Source of the DNA: Azospirillum brasilense
Lineage (GTDB): Bacteria; Pseudomonadota; Alphaproteobacteria; Azospirillales; Azospirillaceae
Reading direction: 5' to 3'
NCBI RefSeq assembly: GCF_008365405.1
Contig: NZ_QOKV01000021.1
Coordinates: 1-64,000, forward strand
Length of the DNA: 64,000 nucleotides
Below, piece after piece: positions 51,899 through 59,492 of this stretch (positions are counted from its first letter, which is position 1; the number at the start of each line of letters is the position of its first letter). The notes beneath the pieces are model-generated. The model searched no databases and had not been told where the DNA came from. It saw only the letters and a program-made list of their open reading frames with translations. Made by a program: the position numbers and the translations under genes.

Positions 51899-52441
51899 AT
51901 GATTGGCTTGGACGCGCTGGCCGGCAACCGACGAGACCTCATGCCCCGTGTGCCCCCCGGCGCACGGGGCGGTGCCCGTTCTCCCCATCCGGACGGACGG
52001 ACCGGCGGGCGGGCGCCGATCACGGTTCTGCTGATCGACGACCGTTCGCTGTTCGGCGAAAGCCTCGCCGCCGCCATCAACGCTTTTGCGCCGGACGTGG
52101 CGGTCAACCACCGGCGCAGCGCCACGGCGCTGGCGGACCTTCCCGCCGCTCTGCGCGGAACCGATGTGGTTCTTGTGAGCATTGGGCGCGCCGACCCGGC
52201 GAAAGGCGGCATCGCCCAGCTTCTGGACGCGCTGTCGGGCGGCGGCCCCCATCCTCCCGTCGCCGTCCTGGCCGACCGGCCCGGTCCGGCGGTGACCGCC
52301 GCCGCGGCGCGCCTCGGCCTGCGCGGGGTGTTGAGCGGCCGGATGCCGCTGGCCGAGGTGATCGCCGCCTTGCGGCTCATCCACGGCGGCGGTACGGTCA
52401 GTCCCGATCCCGGCCCCTTTCCAGGCTCCGATCCCGGCTGA
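51899..52441 (+). CDS. Receiver-like domain protein without output domain (pseudo-receiver)
   Basis: A 180-residue protein related to the N-terminal halves of the three LuxR-type regulators that follow. After a Pro/Gly-rich 40-residue tail comes ITVLLIDDRSLFGESLAAAI, then the strand with the acceptor position, TDVVLVSIGRADP, where Ser94 stands in place of Asp, and GLRGVLSGRMPLAEVIAALRLIHGGGTV, where the receiver Lys is missing. No helix-turn-helix follows; the gene stops soon after. Its last 44 bp overlap the convergent regulator gene. The ATG at 51899 is chosen; a GTG at 51857 is possible. It could be a sequestering partner of the neighbours or a decaying paralogue. Confidence 0.7.
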   Translation: MIGLDALAGNRRDLMPRVPPGARGGARSPHPDGRTGGRAPITVLLIDDRSLFGESLAAAINAFAPDVAVNHRRSATALADLPAALRGTDVVLVSIGRADPAKGGIAQLLDALSGGGPHPPVAVLADRPGPAVTAAAARLGLRGVLSGRMPLAEVIAALRLIHGGGTVSPDPGPFPGSDPG

Positions 52442-53180
52442 GCGCTTGCGGACCGGCCGGTTCGGCCGATTGCCAGGCCTTGCGCACGGCCTCGGCGCGG
52501 TTGGAGGCGCCCAGCGCCCGCAGGATGCCGCGGACATGGACCTTCGCCGTGTTCTCGCTGATTCCCAACTCCTGCGCGATGACGCGGTTCGATTTCCCTT
52601 CGCGAAGCCGTTGCAGCACGCCACGCTGACGCGCGGTCAGCGCCGCTCCGCCGGATGTCATGGGCGGGTCGTCCTCCATGGCCTCGCGGCGCGGCAGCAG
52701 GCGGTGGAGGAAGGGAGAGGGGAAGAAGGTGCCGCCGCCAGCCACCAGACGGACCGCCTCCTGGGCGACGGCGAGGCCGACGCTGGTCGGCAGGCATCCT
52801 CGCACGCCCAGCCGGCTGGCTTCCAGCGGCAGGTCCTCCTCCCCGTCGGACAGGATGACCAGCGGCGTGCCGCCAAAGGCTCCGGCGAGGTCGCGCAACG
52901 TCGCCAGGACGCTGCCGTTTGGCGGGGTCAGGCTGACGACGTTGCACAGCACGACGGCGGGAGGGGGACCTCCGGCGAGCATCGCCTTCGCCTCGTCCAG
53001 CGACGCCGCGGTCCGCATGGTCAGGGACGGGTCGCGCAGGCTGAGGCCGGCGGACAGGCATTCGCGGGTCAGCGGGGTTTCATCCAGAAGAAGGGCTGCG
53101 ATGCCCCGGCGCCCGTTCACCGCTTCCGGGCCGCGTGCGGCGGCGCGGGGCGATGGAACCGGCTTCCCGCTCGATGCCAT
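52398..53180 (-). CDS. LuxR-type regulator with pseudo-receiver domain
   Basis: A 260-residue DNA-binding regulator. The N-terminal receiver-like domain begins AALLLDETPLTRECLSAGL; the acceptor position in PPAVVLCNVVSLTP is Asn80, and the family Lys is lost (GVRGCLPTSVG). The C-terminal GerE helix-turn-helix is LTARQRGVLQRLREGKSNRVIAQELGISENTAKVHVRGILRALGASN. GGGAGA lies eight bases before the ATG at 53180; an ATG at 53231 is possible. It is thus unlikely to be controlled by phosphorylation. Located beside the exopolysaccharide operon and upstream-divergent from the next paralogue across a 709-bp gap. Confidence 0.85.
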   Translation of the reverse strand: MASSGKPVPSPRAAARGPEAVNGRRGIAALLLDETPLTRECLSAGLSLRDPSLTMRTAASLDEAKAMLAGGPPPAVVLCNVVSLTPPNGSVLATLRDLAGAFGGTPLVILSDGEEDLPLEASRLGVRGCLPTSVGLAVAQEAVRLVAGGGTFFPSPFLHRLLPRREAMEDDPPMTSGGAALTARQRGVLQRLREGKSNRVIAQELGISENTAKVHVRGILRALGASNRAEAVRKAWQSAEPAGPQALSRDRSLERGRDRD

Positions 53181-53889
53181 GAAGGATGTCTCCCGACCCG
53201 TTTTCCCAGTCTGATGCTGCGCTGCACACATGTGGCCGTCAACGTCAATCCTGCGTGGAAGTAACCATGTCGGACTTTGCCTTTACCCCCTATTTGATGT
53301 GTTTCCGCTGGAGTTCCGTGTCTTCCGGAGAGGTCTCGGTCATCGCCATCCGGAAGCGCAATGTCTTGGCCTTGTCGTCTTACCATTGGTCAGGGCGTAC
53401 CGATCCCTGACTTGTGCCATTTGGGGCTGTTCTTTCGGTCGCAAAGCAGAAGGCGGTGCGCGGCGGCTTTGCCCGTGCCGGCTGTGGGATGAGGCGGAAC
53501 AGGCGTTCAGGGCCGCGTCCATCCTCACAAAGGCGTACGGCGTCGGCCAAACACGGTCCGATGGGCGCCGGAATGGGTACGGAACAAAACGCCGACCCGC
53601 TACAACCTTGCATCGAAGTGCGTATTTACCGGGCGCGCTGTTCTGGTAACGTTGAAAACATCAAATGCAAACCGCGCAAGCATTCCTGATGATCTTCCAA
53701 CACAAACAATCCATGTGGTCGGCAGGGAAAGGCGCTGAAAATGAAGAAAGTGAAATCCTTCCGAGTATCCGCGAGCGGACGCACTCACCCGAAAATTGAA
53801 AATTCTCTCACCGGCGGTGGCGGGCAAAGGCTCGCCGCCATGGTCTGACAAGGTGAGAAGACTTGGTGTTTGATCGAAAGGGGGAGCGG
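53181..53889. other. 709-bp divergent intergenic region between two regulators
   Basis: No coding region is supported; short ORFs on both strands have poor composition and no ribosome sites. The region contains a perfect inverted repeat (CTTCCGGA at 53322-53329, TCCGGAAG at 53349-53356, spacer 19), and its right end is AT-richer. It likely holds promoters for both LuxR-type genes and may carry a small RNA, but no terminator hairpin with a T tract is visible. Confidence 0.45.
53322..53356. promoter_or_regulatory. Inverted repeat, candidate regulator site
   Basis: CTTCCGGA and TCCGGAAG are exact inverses 19 bp apart, about 140 bp upstream of the minus-strand LuxR-type gene. The half-site length and spacing would fit a dimeric regulator. 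Confidence 0.35.
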
Positions 53890-54660
53890 ATGACGACGGA
53901 AATCAAGCAGAAAGTAAGGATCGCCCCAGGGATCGCCTCAGGGATCGCCCCAGGGATCGACGTGGTCCTGGTGGACCCGAACAGCCTGACTCGGGATTGC
54001 TTTTCGCTCGGCCTCGGCACGCTGTGCCAGGACATGACCGTGCGGTCGGTGGCCTCGCTGAAGGACGCCGCCGGTATCCTGGCGCGGGACGGGCGGACGG
54101 AGGTCGTGTTGTGCAACATCGGTGCGCAGATGGGGCTGAACGACGTGCTGTGCGCGGCCATCCGTGACGCCGTATCGGCCTGTCTGCCGGTGCCCCTGGT
54201 GATCATCTCGGACCGCGACGATGGCGGGATGATCCTGGAGAGCCTGCGCCTCGGCGTGCGCGGCTACATCGTGCCCAGCCTCGGGCTGGGGGTCATGCTG
54301 GAGGCGATCCGGCTGGTCGCCGCCGGCGGCACGTTCGTGCCGGCCACGTCGCTGCAATCGCTGATCGCGCCGGCGCCGGGCGGCGTTGCGGTTCCGCAGA
54401 CCCCGCCGCCGGGCGCCGCCGTGCCGGTGACCGACCGGATCGGCGGACTGACTCCGCGGGAAATGGCCGTGCTGACCTGCATGCGCGAGGGCAAGTCGAA
54501 CAAGCTCATCGCCTACATGCTGGGCATGTGCGAGAACACCGCCAAGGCCCATGTGCGCAATGTGCTGAAGAAGCTGGGTGCCACCAACCGGACGGAAGCC
54601 GCCTTCATGGCGCACGCCCATCTGTCCCGTGGCGCGGTGCTGGAGACGAACCAGCCCTGA
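53890..54660 (+). CDS. LuxR-type regulator with pseudo-receiver domain
   Basis: A 256-residue regulator. The N-terminal tail contains three short Ile-Ala-(Pro/Ser)-Gly repeats. The receiver-like domain starts DVVLVDPNSLTRDCFSLGLG; the acceptor strand reads EVVLCNIGAQMG with Asn76 in place of Asp, and GVRGYIVPSLG lacks the Lys. The GerE helix-turn-helix is at about 187-235 (LTPREMAVLTCMREGKSNKLIAYMLGMCENTAKAHVRNVLKKLGATN). A strong purine tract (GAAAGGGGGAGCGG) precedes the ATG. It is monocistronic and ends at a terminator hairpin shared with the convergent paralogue. Confidence 0.87.
   Translation: MTTEIKQKVRIAPGIASGIAPGIDVVLVDPNSLTRDCFSLGLGTLCQDMTVRSVASLKDAAGILARDGRTEVVLCNIGAQMGLNDVLCAAIRDAVSACLPVPLVIISDRDDGGMILESLRLGVRGYIVPSLGLGVMLEAIRLVAAGGTFVPATSLQSLIAPAPGGVAVPQTPPPGAAVPVTDRIGGLTPREMAVLTCMREGKSNKLIAYMLGMCENTAKAHVRNVLKKLGATNRTEAAFMAHAHLSRGAVLETNQP
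53922..53958 (+). repeat. In-frame 12-bp tandem repeat in the regulator N-terminus
   Basis: The 12-bp unit ATCGCCCCAGGG (with one T/C variant) is repeated three times, followed by a partial copy. It encodes IAPG-IASG-IAPG just before the receiver-like domain. Copy number can change without breaking the frame. Confidence 0.8.
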
Positions 54661-54677
54661 TCGATCAGTGCCGTGAC

Positions 54678-54708
54678 GGAACGGTGCGGGACCCACCCGC
54701 ACCGTTCC
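54678..54708. terminator. Bidirectional terminator between convergent LuxR-type genes
   Basis: A 13-bp perfect stem (GGAACGGTGCGGG / CCCGCACCGTTCC) with a 5-base loop, midway in the 60-bp gap between stop codons. The T run is short on either strand. Confidence 0.75.
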
Positions 54709-54720
54709 TGCGCGTTGCGC

Positions 54721-55593
54721 TCAATTCTCCTCACGCATGACGCGGCACACCGCTTCCGTCCGGTTGGTGGCGCCGAGCCGCCGCAGGATGTTCCGCACAT
54801 GCACTTTGACAGTGCTTTCCCGCATGCCCAACTCGTGGGCGATGACCTTGTTCGGCTTGCCCTCCTGAAGGCATTCCAGGACGGCGAGCTGGCGCGGGGT
54901 CAGTTGGGCCAGGTGTGGCTTGCCGTTGACCACGGGCACCGGGACGGATAACGCCGCGTGCAGCGCCGGATCCGTCACCGTGCCCTGGCCCAGGATCAAC
55001 CGGTGCAGGATGGTTGCCGGAACGAAGATACCGCCCGCGGCGACCAGCCGGATCGCCTCCAGCGCCATGGCCAGGCCGACGGTCGTGGAGATGTAGCCGT
55101 GCGCGCCCTGGCGGATGGCCTCCAGCGCGGTCGCCGTCTCGTCGGAATCCGACAGCATGATCAGCGGGATGCCGTCCAGCACATCCAGAAGCTCGGCCAG
55201 CCTCGGCCGGAAATCCGGATCGGAGGCGAGCCGCCCGCTGAAATTGGCCAGCGCGACGTCCGGTGAATCGTCCCGTCGCACCACGCTTTCCAGGTCGGCC
55301 AGGGATGCCGCCGTCAAAACCCGAACCCCCCGTCCGCACAGGTTCAGGCTGGTGGACAGGCTTTCCCGCGTCAGCGGCGTTTCGTCGTGCAGGATGGCCG
55401 TGACGATCTGACCCTCCCCCAAGGGCCGCGCCCCCCCGGACATCCGGTAATAGGACCCGAACGAACCGGGGTCGTTCATCGGGGCGGCGGTCAAGCGAGT
55501 GGCCGCCAGGATGTGATTGGACGTGAAGGATGTGGCCGATGGGGCGTGGCGGAAGGCGTTGGGCAGGCGCTCTCCGTCTTTGCACGGCAACAT
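54721..55593 (-). CDS. LuxR-type regulator with pseudo-receiver domain
   Basis: A 290-residue regulator. A long N-terminal tail (about 60 residues) precedes the receiver-like domain, VTAILHDETPLTRESLSTSL. The acceptor position in PDVALANFSGRL is Asn117 and the Lys is lost (GAHGYISTTVG). The GerE helix-turn-helix (LTPRQLAVLECLQEGKPNKVIAHELGMRESTVKVHVRNILRRLGATN) is intact. GAGGGAG lies about nine bases before the ATG. Its upstream 353-bp region contains a nested palindrome. It shares a terminator with the gene at 53890-54660. Confidence 0.87.
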   Translation of the reverse strand: MLPCKDGERLPNAFRHAPSATSFTSNHILAATRLTAAPMNDPGSFGSYYRMSGGARPLGEGQIVTAILHDETPLTRESLSTSLNLCGRGVRVLTAASLADLESVVRRDDSPDVALANFSGRLASDPDFRPRLAELLDVLDGIPLIMLSDSDETATALEAIRQGAHGYISTTVGLAMALEAIRLVAAGGIFVPATILHRLILGQGTVTDPALHAALSVPVPVVNGKPHLAQLTPRQLAVLECLQEGKPNKVIAHELGMRESTVKVHVRNILRRLGATNRTEAVCRVMREEN

Positions 55594-55946
55594 ACAAAAT
55601 CTCCCTCAGCCACACGCCATGGACACGCCCACCCGTGGAACCGCCCGGGATCGCCGCCAACGTCGCCGCCGATATCACCGGAGCGAAGACTTTGGCCCTA
55701 TTCGATCAAATGAACCGGATCAAGCGGGAAGGCGATGCTGCAAGAGGTCTGTGCGACCGCTTGGGGCCTATAACATAGCAACCAATTTTGACCGTCAATC
55801 GCAAACAAGAACGTAATACTGTGCGCAGATATCCGCAAAGTACCCCCAAATTAGTAATTTTTTCAAAGCTGTAACAGTAATCTTGAAACCTTTGCTTGTC
55901 GGGACAAGCGATCTCTATTCTCAGGGAGGAATGGACGGAGGGTGTT
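55594..55946. other. 353-bp upstream region of the third LuxR-type gene
   Basis: No gene is supported. It is lower in GC toward 55780-55900, as expected for a promoter. A nested palindrome at 55861-55888 (TTTCAA ... TTGAAA around CTGTAACAG) is the main structure. The left part lies directly upstream of the regulator start and the right part follows the beta-helix stop. Confidence 0.45.
55861..55888. promoter_or_regulatory. Nested palindrome, candidate operator
   Basis: Outer arms TTTCAA (55861-55866) and TTGAAA (55883-55888) enclose the inner palindrome CTGT-A-ACAG (55869-55877). It lies in the lowest-GC part of the gap between the third LuxR-type gene and the beta-helix gene. Confidence 0.4.
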
Positions 55947-57452
55947 TCATCGCGTTGTATCGGTGTGGACCACGGAGGGGCAGGTCAGCGCCATCTTCTG
56001 GGGAATGCCGAGGTGGACGACGCTTCCCGTCTCCTGTCCCTGGGCGCGGATGGCGTTCCAGTCGGCCTCCGCGTCGTTCCAGAACCAGACGCGCTCTCCC
56101 GGATCCGCCAGATGATAGCGGTTGCCGTAAAGCCGGTTGCCGGCGGCGACCACCGCGTTGTCGGCGTCGACGTCGGTGACGGCGCCGACGCGCGCGTTGG
56201 CGTTGCGGATGACGATGCGGTTGTCGAAGATCTCGTTGCCGACGGCGGGGGTGTAGGGCGCGCGGTCCTGGGACACCACCGTCACCGCGTTGCCGTAGCC
56301 GCCCGGCACATCGACGTCGTTGCCGTAGACCTTCACGCCCTGGGCGCTGGAAATCAGGATCTGGGCGCCCCAGAACCAGCCCTGGCCGCGCTGCCCGTTG
56401 TCGGCGACCCGGTTGTTGCGGATCACCCCGTCGTAGCTGATCTCGTAGGTGATGCCGTTGTCGGCGTTGCCGAAGACCAGATTGTCCTCGATCACCAGCC
56501 GGTGCACGTCGATGTCGGCCCAGATCCCGGCGCCCACATTGTCGTGGACGCAGTTGCCGCGGATGATCCCGCCGCCTCCGGATTCGGTGACCTTGCCGCC
56601 GCCGCCCTCCCAATGGAAATCGACGCCGGCGTAGCCGTTGCGGGCGATCTCGTTGCCGGCGATCAGGAAATCCGTCCCCGACCCGGAAAAGCCGGCGTGG
56701 CCGTTGTCGAGGATGCGGTTGTCGAGGATGCGGCTGCCGTTGCCGGCGTTGACGCCGACGCCATGGTTCAGGCGCAGGACGGTGTTCCGGACGGTCCAGC
56801 CAGGGCCGAACTCCGCGTCCACGGCGGCGGCCTGGATGGGGGCGGCGTATTTCTCGATGGTCAGCGCCTGGATGACGACGCCCGACGCCGTGCCGCCGAA
56901 GGCGCGGGGGATGACGCTGGTTTCCACGGTCCGACCGGTGGGATCGTCGCCGATCACGATTTCGTCGGCGTCGTAGTCGAAGAACCAGCGCCCTGGACCG
57001 ACGGCGGACCGGCTGCCGACATGGAGCATCGGCGCGTCGTCGATGAACAGATCCTCCGGGCGGGCGCAGCGGGGAAAGCCGGAGCGGCAGAACTCCGCTG
57101 CGTTGACCCGGCCCTCCTGCGTCTGCCCGCGGGCCACCCAGACGGGGCCGCGTCGGACGAAGGCGGTGAGCCGTCGCGCTCCGCTCAGCACCGCGCCGGG
57201 GGCGCCCTCGAACAGGTTGCGGTCCTTCGGCACGATGGAGTGCAGGCGGTGGACACCGGCTTCCAGCCGGAAGCGCGTGCCAGGGGGATGGCGGTCCACC
57301 GCCGCCTGGATGTCGGCGCCGGGCCGCAGGGAGACGGTGGGAGGTTCCACTCCCGCCGCCGTCAGCGGAAGGCCGGCAAGAAGGAGGACCGCCGCCGCGA
57401 GGCGGGCAGGGCGGGGGGCATGCCGCCGGGACTTGGCGCGTCCGGATTCCAT
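55947..57452 (-). CDS. Secreted right-handed beta-helix protein, paralogue of the 28-kb gene
   Basis: A 501-residue protein with a signal peptide: basic start (SGRAKSRRHAPRPARL), a hydrophobic core (AAAVLLLAGLPLTAAG) and cleavage near residue 35. The rest is a parallel beta-helix matching the first 450 residues of the protein at 28142-30955 turn by turn: ADIQAAVDRHPPGTRFRLEAG, the AFGGTASGVVIQALTIEKY pair, DNGHAGFSGSGTDFLIAGNEIARNGYAGVDFHWEGGG, and NGITYEISYDGVIRNN. It has no Ig or carbohydrate-binding modules. Probable role: polysaccharide lyase, epimerase or binding protein in the periplasm or outside the cell, acting on the exopolysaccharide. Catalytic residues are not evident. Confidence 0.85.
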   Translation of the reverse strand: MESGRAKSRRHAPRPARLAAAVLLLAGLPLTAAGVEPPTVSLRPGADIQAAVDRHPPGTRFRLEAGVHRLHSIVPKDRNLFEGAPGAVLSGARRLTAFVRRGPVWVARGQTQEGRVNAAEFCRSGFPRCARPEDLFIDDAPMLHVGSRSAVGPGRWFFDYDADEIVIGDDPTGRTVETSVIPRAFGGTASGVVIQALTIEKYAAPIQAAAVDAEFGPGWTVRNTVLRLNHGVGVNAGNGSRILDNRILDNGHAGFSGSGTDFLIAGNEIARNGYAGVDFHWEGGGGKVTESGGGGIIRGNCVHDNVGAGIWADIDVHRLVIEDNLVFGNADNGITYEISYDGVIRNNRVADNGQRGQGWFWGAQILISSAQGVKVYGNDVDVPGGYGNAVTVVSQDRAPYTPAVGNEIFDNRIVIRNANARVGAVTDVDADNAVVAAGNRLYGNRYHLADPGERVWFWNDAEADWNAIRAQGQETGSVVHLGIPQKMALTCPSVVHTDTTR

Positions 57453-57637
57453 GGTGGCCTCGATGCATCGTCCTGCGGTGACGGGGCGGCGGGCGAAAAC
57501 GCTACCACGCGGGTCCGCCTGCCAGAATCGTCAAACCGGATGATCGACCTTCGTCGGCGTCGGGTCTTGACCAGAGGGAACCGGAGCGGTCACCGGCCGT
57601 TGCCCAAAGGCACCCCCCAATCGTTCGAGAGCGTGCC

Positions 57638-59434
57638 ATGGCCTCCCGCATCGAGGATTACGCCCTTCTGGGAGACTGCGAGACCGCAGCCCTTCTGTCC
57701 GCCGAAGGTTCCATCGACTGGCTGTGTTGGCCGCGCTTCGATTCCGATGCCTGCTTCGCAGCCCTGCTGGGCACGCCCGAGAACGGGCGCTGGCTGCTGC
57801 GCCCGAGCGATCCCGACGCCCGCACGACCCGGCGTTACCGCGGCGACAGCCTGATCCTGGAAACGGATTTCGAGACGGCGGAGGGTGCCGTCACCATGAT
57901 CGACTTCATGCCGCCGCGCGGCGAGGCGTCCGACATCGTGCGCATCCTGCGCGGGCGGCGCGGGCGCGTCGCCATGCGGATGGACCTGACGCTGCGCTTC
58001 GGCTACGGGCACGTCGTGCCGTGGGTGACGCGGATCGGCCCGCACACCCTGCGCGCCATCGCCGGGCCGGACATGGTCGTCCTGCACACCAGCGCCCCGA
58101 TCCACGGCGAGGATCTGAGCACCGTCGCCGACTTCACCGTCGCGGAGGGCGAGAGCGTCAGCTTCGTGATGACCTATTGCCCCTCGCACTTGCCGCTGCC
58201 GCAACCGGTCGATGCCGAACAGGCGCTGGCGGAAACCGACCATTTCTGGCAGGAGTGGAGCGGGCGTTGCGCCTACAGCGGCCCTTGGCGGGACGCGGTG
58301 ATGCGCTCGCTGGTCACGCTGAAGGCGCTGACCTACCGCCCCACCGGCGGCATCGTCGCGGCGCCGACGACCTCCCTTCCCGAACAGCTCGGCGGGGTGC
58401 GGAACTGGGACTACCGCTATTGCTGGCTGCGCGACGCCACCCTCACCCTGCTGGCGCTGATGAACGCCGGCTATCTGCAGGAGGCGCGCGACTGGCGCGA
58501 CTGGGGTTTGCGCACCATCGCCGGCAGCCCGCAGCAGATCCAGATCATGTACGGCATCGCTGGGGAGCGCCGCCTGCTGGAATGGGAAGTGCCCTGGTTG
58601 CCGGGCTACGAGGGGGCGAGCCCGGTCCGCGTCGGCAACGCCGCGGCCCCCCAGCTCCAGCTCGACGTCTATGGCGAGATGATGGACGCGGCGCATCAGG
58701 CGCGGATGCGCGGCATCGAGATCCAGCCGGAAGCCTGGCACGTGCAGTGCGCCTTGCTCGACCACATGGAATCGGTGTGGGACCAGCCCGACGAGGGCAT
58801 TTGGGAGGTGCGCGGCGGGGCGCGGCATTTCACCCATTCCAAGGTGATGGCCTGGGTCGCCGTGGACCGCATGGTGAAGAGCGCGGAAAAGTTCGGCCTG
58901 GATGCGCCACTTGACCGCTGGAAGGCGCTGCGGCAGGCCATATGCGAGGACGTTTGCGCCAACGGCTATTCGAAGGAGCGGAACAGTTTCGTCCAATATT
59001 ACGGAGCCAGCCACGTCGACGCGGCGCTGCTGATGTTGCCGATGCTCGGCTTCCTGCCGGTGGACGATCCCCGCATCCGGGGCACCATCGCCGCCATCGA
59101 ACAGGAACTGATGCAGGATGGCCTCGTCATGCGCTACCGGACGGAAAGGACCGACGACGGGCTTCCCGACGGGGAGGGGGTGTTCCTGGCCTGCTCCTTC
59201 TGGCTGGCCGACGTCTATGTGCTGCAAGGGCGTCAGGCGGAGGCCGAGGAGTTGTTCAACAGGCTGCTCGCCCTGCGCAACGATCTGGGCCTGCTGTCGG
59301 AGGAGTACGACACGACGGCGAAGCGGCTGGTCGGCAACTTCCCGCAGGCCTTCTCGCACATCGCGCTCATCAACACCGCCTTCAACCTGACCCGTGCGGA
59401 GAAGCCGGCGGAGCAGCGCAAGGACGGGGACTGA
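57638..59434 (+). CDS. Glycoside hydrolase family 15 protein (glucoamylase/trehalase-like)
   Basis: A 598-residue enzyme with the bacterial GH15 plan. The N-terminal super-sandwich region starts MASRIEDYALLGDCETAALLSAEGSIDWLCWPRFDS, the usual opening. The (alpha/alpha)6 barrel begins near residue 230 with LKALTYRPTGGIVAAPTTSLPEQLGGVRNWDYRYCWLRDATLTL, which carries the Trp-Asp-Tyr-Arg and Trp-Leu-Arg-Asp motifs. The late QYYGASHVDAALLMLPMLGF belongs to the second half of the barrel. No signal peptide is seen, so it is cytoplasmic. Members split alpha-glucans or trehalose; a stress trehalose role is plausible. A terminator separates it from the convergent BON gene. Confidence 0.93.
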   Translation: MASRIEDYALLGDCETAALLSAEGSIDWLCWPRFDSDACFAALLGTPENGRWLLRPSDPDARTTRRYRGDSLILETDFETAEGAVTMIDFMPPRGEASDIVRILRGRRGRVAMRMDLTLRFGYGHVVPWVTRIGPHTLRAIAGPDMVVLHTSAPIHGEDLSTVADFTVAEGESVSFVMTYCPSHLPLPQPVDAEQALAETDHFWQEWSGRCAYSGPWRDAVMRSLVTLKALTYRPTGGIVAAPTTSLPEQLGGVRNWDYRYCWLRDATLTLLALMNAGYLQEARDWRDWGLRTIAGSPQQIQIMYGIAGERRLLEWEVPWLPGYEGASPVRVGNAAAPQLQLDVYGEMMDAAHQARMRGIEIQPEAWHVQCALLDHMESVWDQPDEGIWEVRGGARHFTHSKVMAWVAVDRMVKSAEKFGLDAPLDRWKALRQAICEDVCANGYSKERNSFVQYYGASHVDAALLMLPMLGFLPVDDPRIRGTIAAIEQELMQDGLVMRYRTERTDDGLPDGEGVFLACSFWLADVYVLQGRQAEAEELFNRLLALRNDLGLLSEEYDTTAKRLVGNFPQAFSHIALINTAFNLTRAEKPAEQRKDGD

Positions 59435-59446
59435 CGGCGGACAAGG

Positions 59447-59480
59447 AAAACCCCTCCCGCCGACGGGGGCGGGAGGGGCG
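59447..59480. terminator. Bidirectional terminator between the GH15 and BON genes
   Basis: An 11-bp stem (CCCCTCCCGCC / GGCGGGAGGGG, loop of 6) preceded by AAAA and followed by a T-containing tail, in the 58-bp gap between the two stop codons. Confidence 0.85.
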
Positions 59481-59492
59481 TGTTTGGCACGG

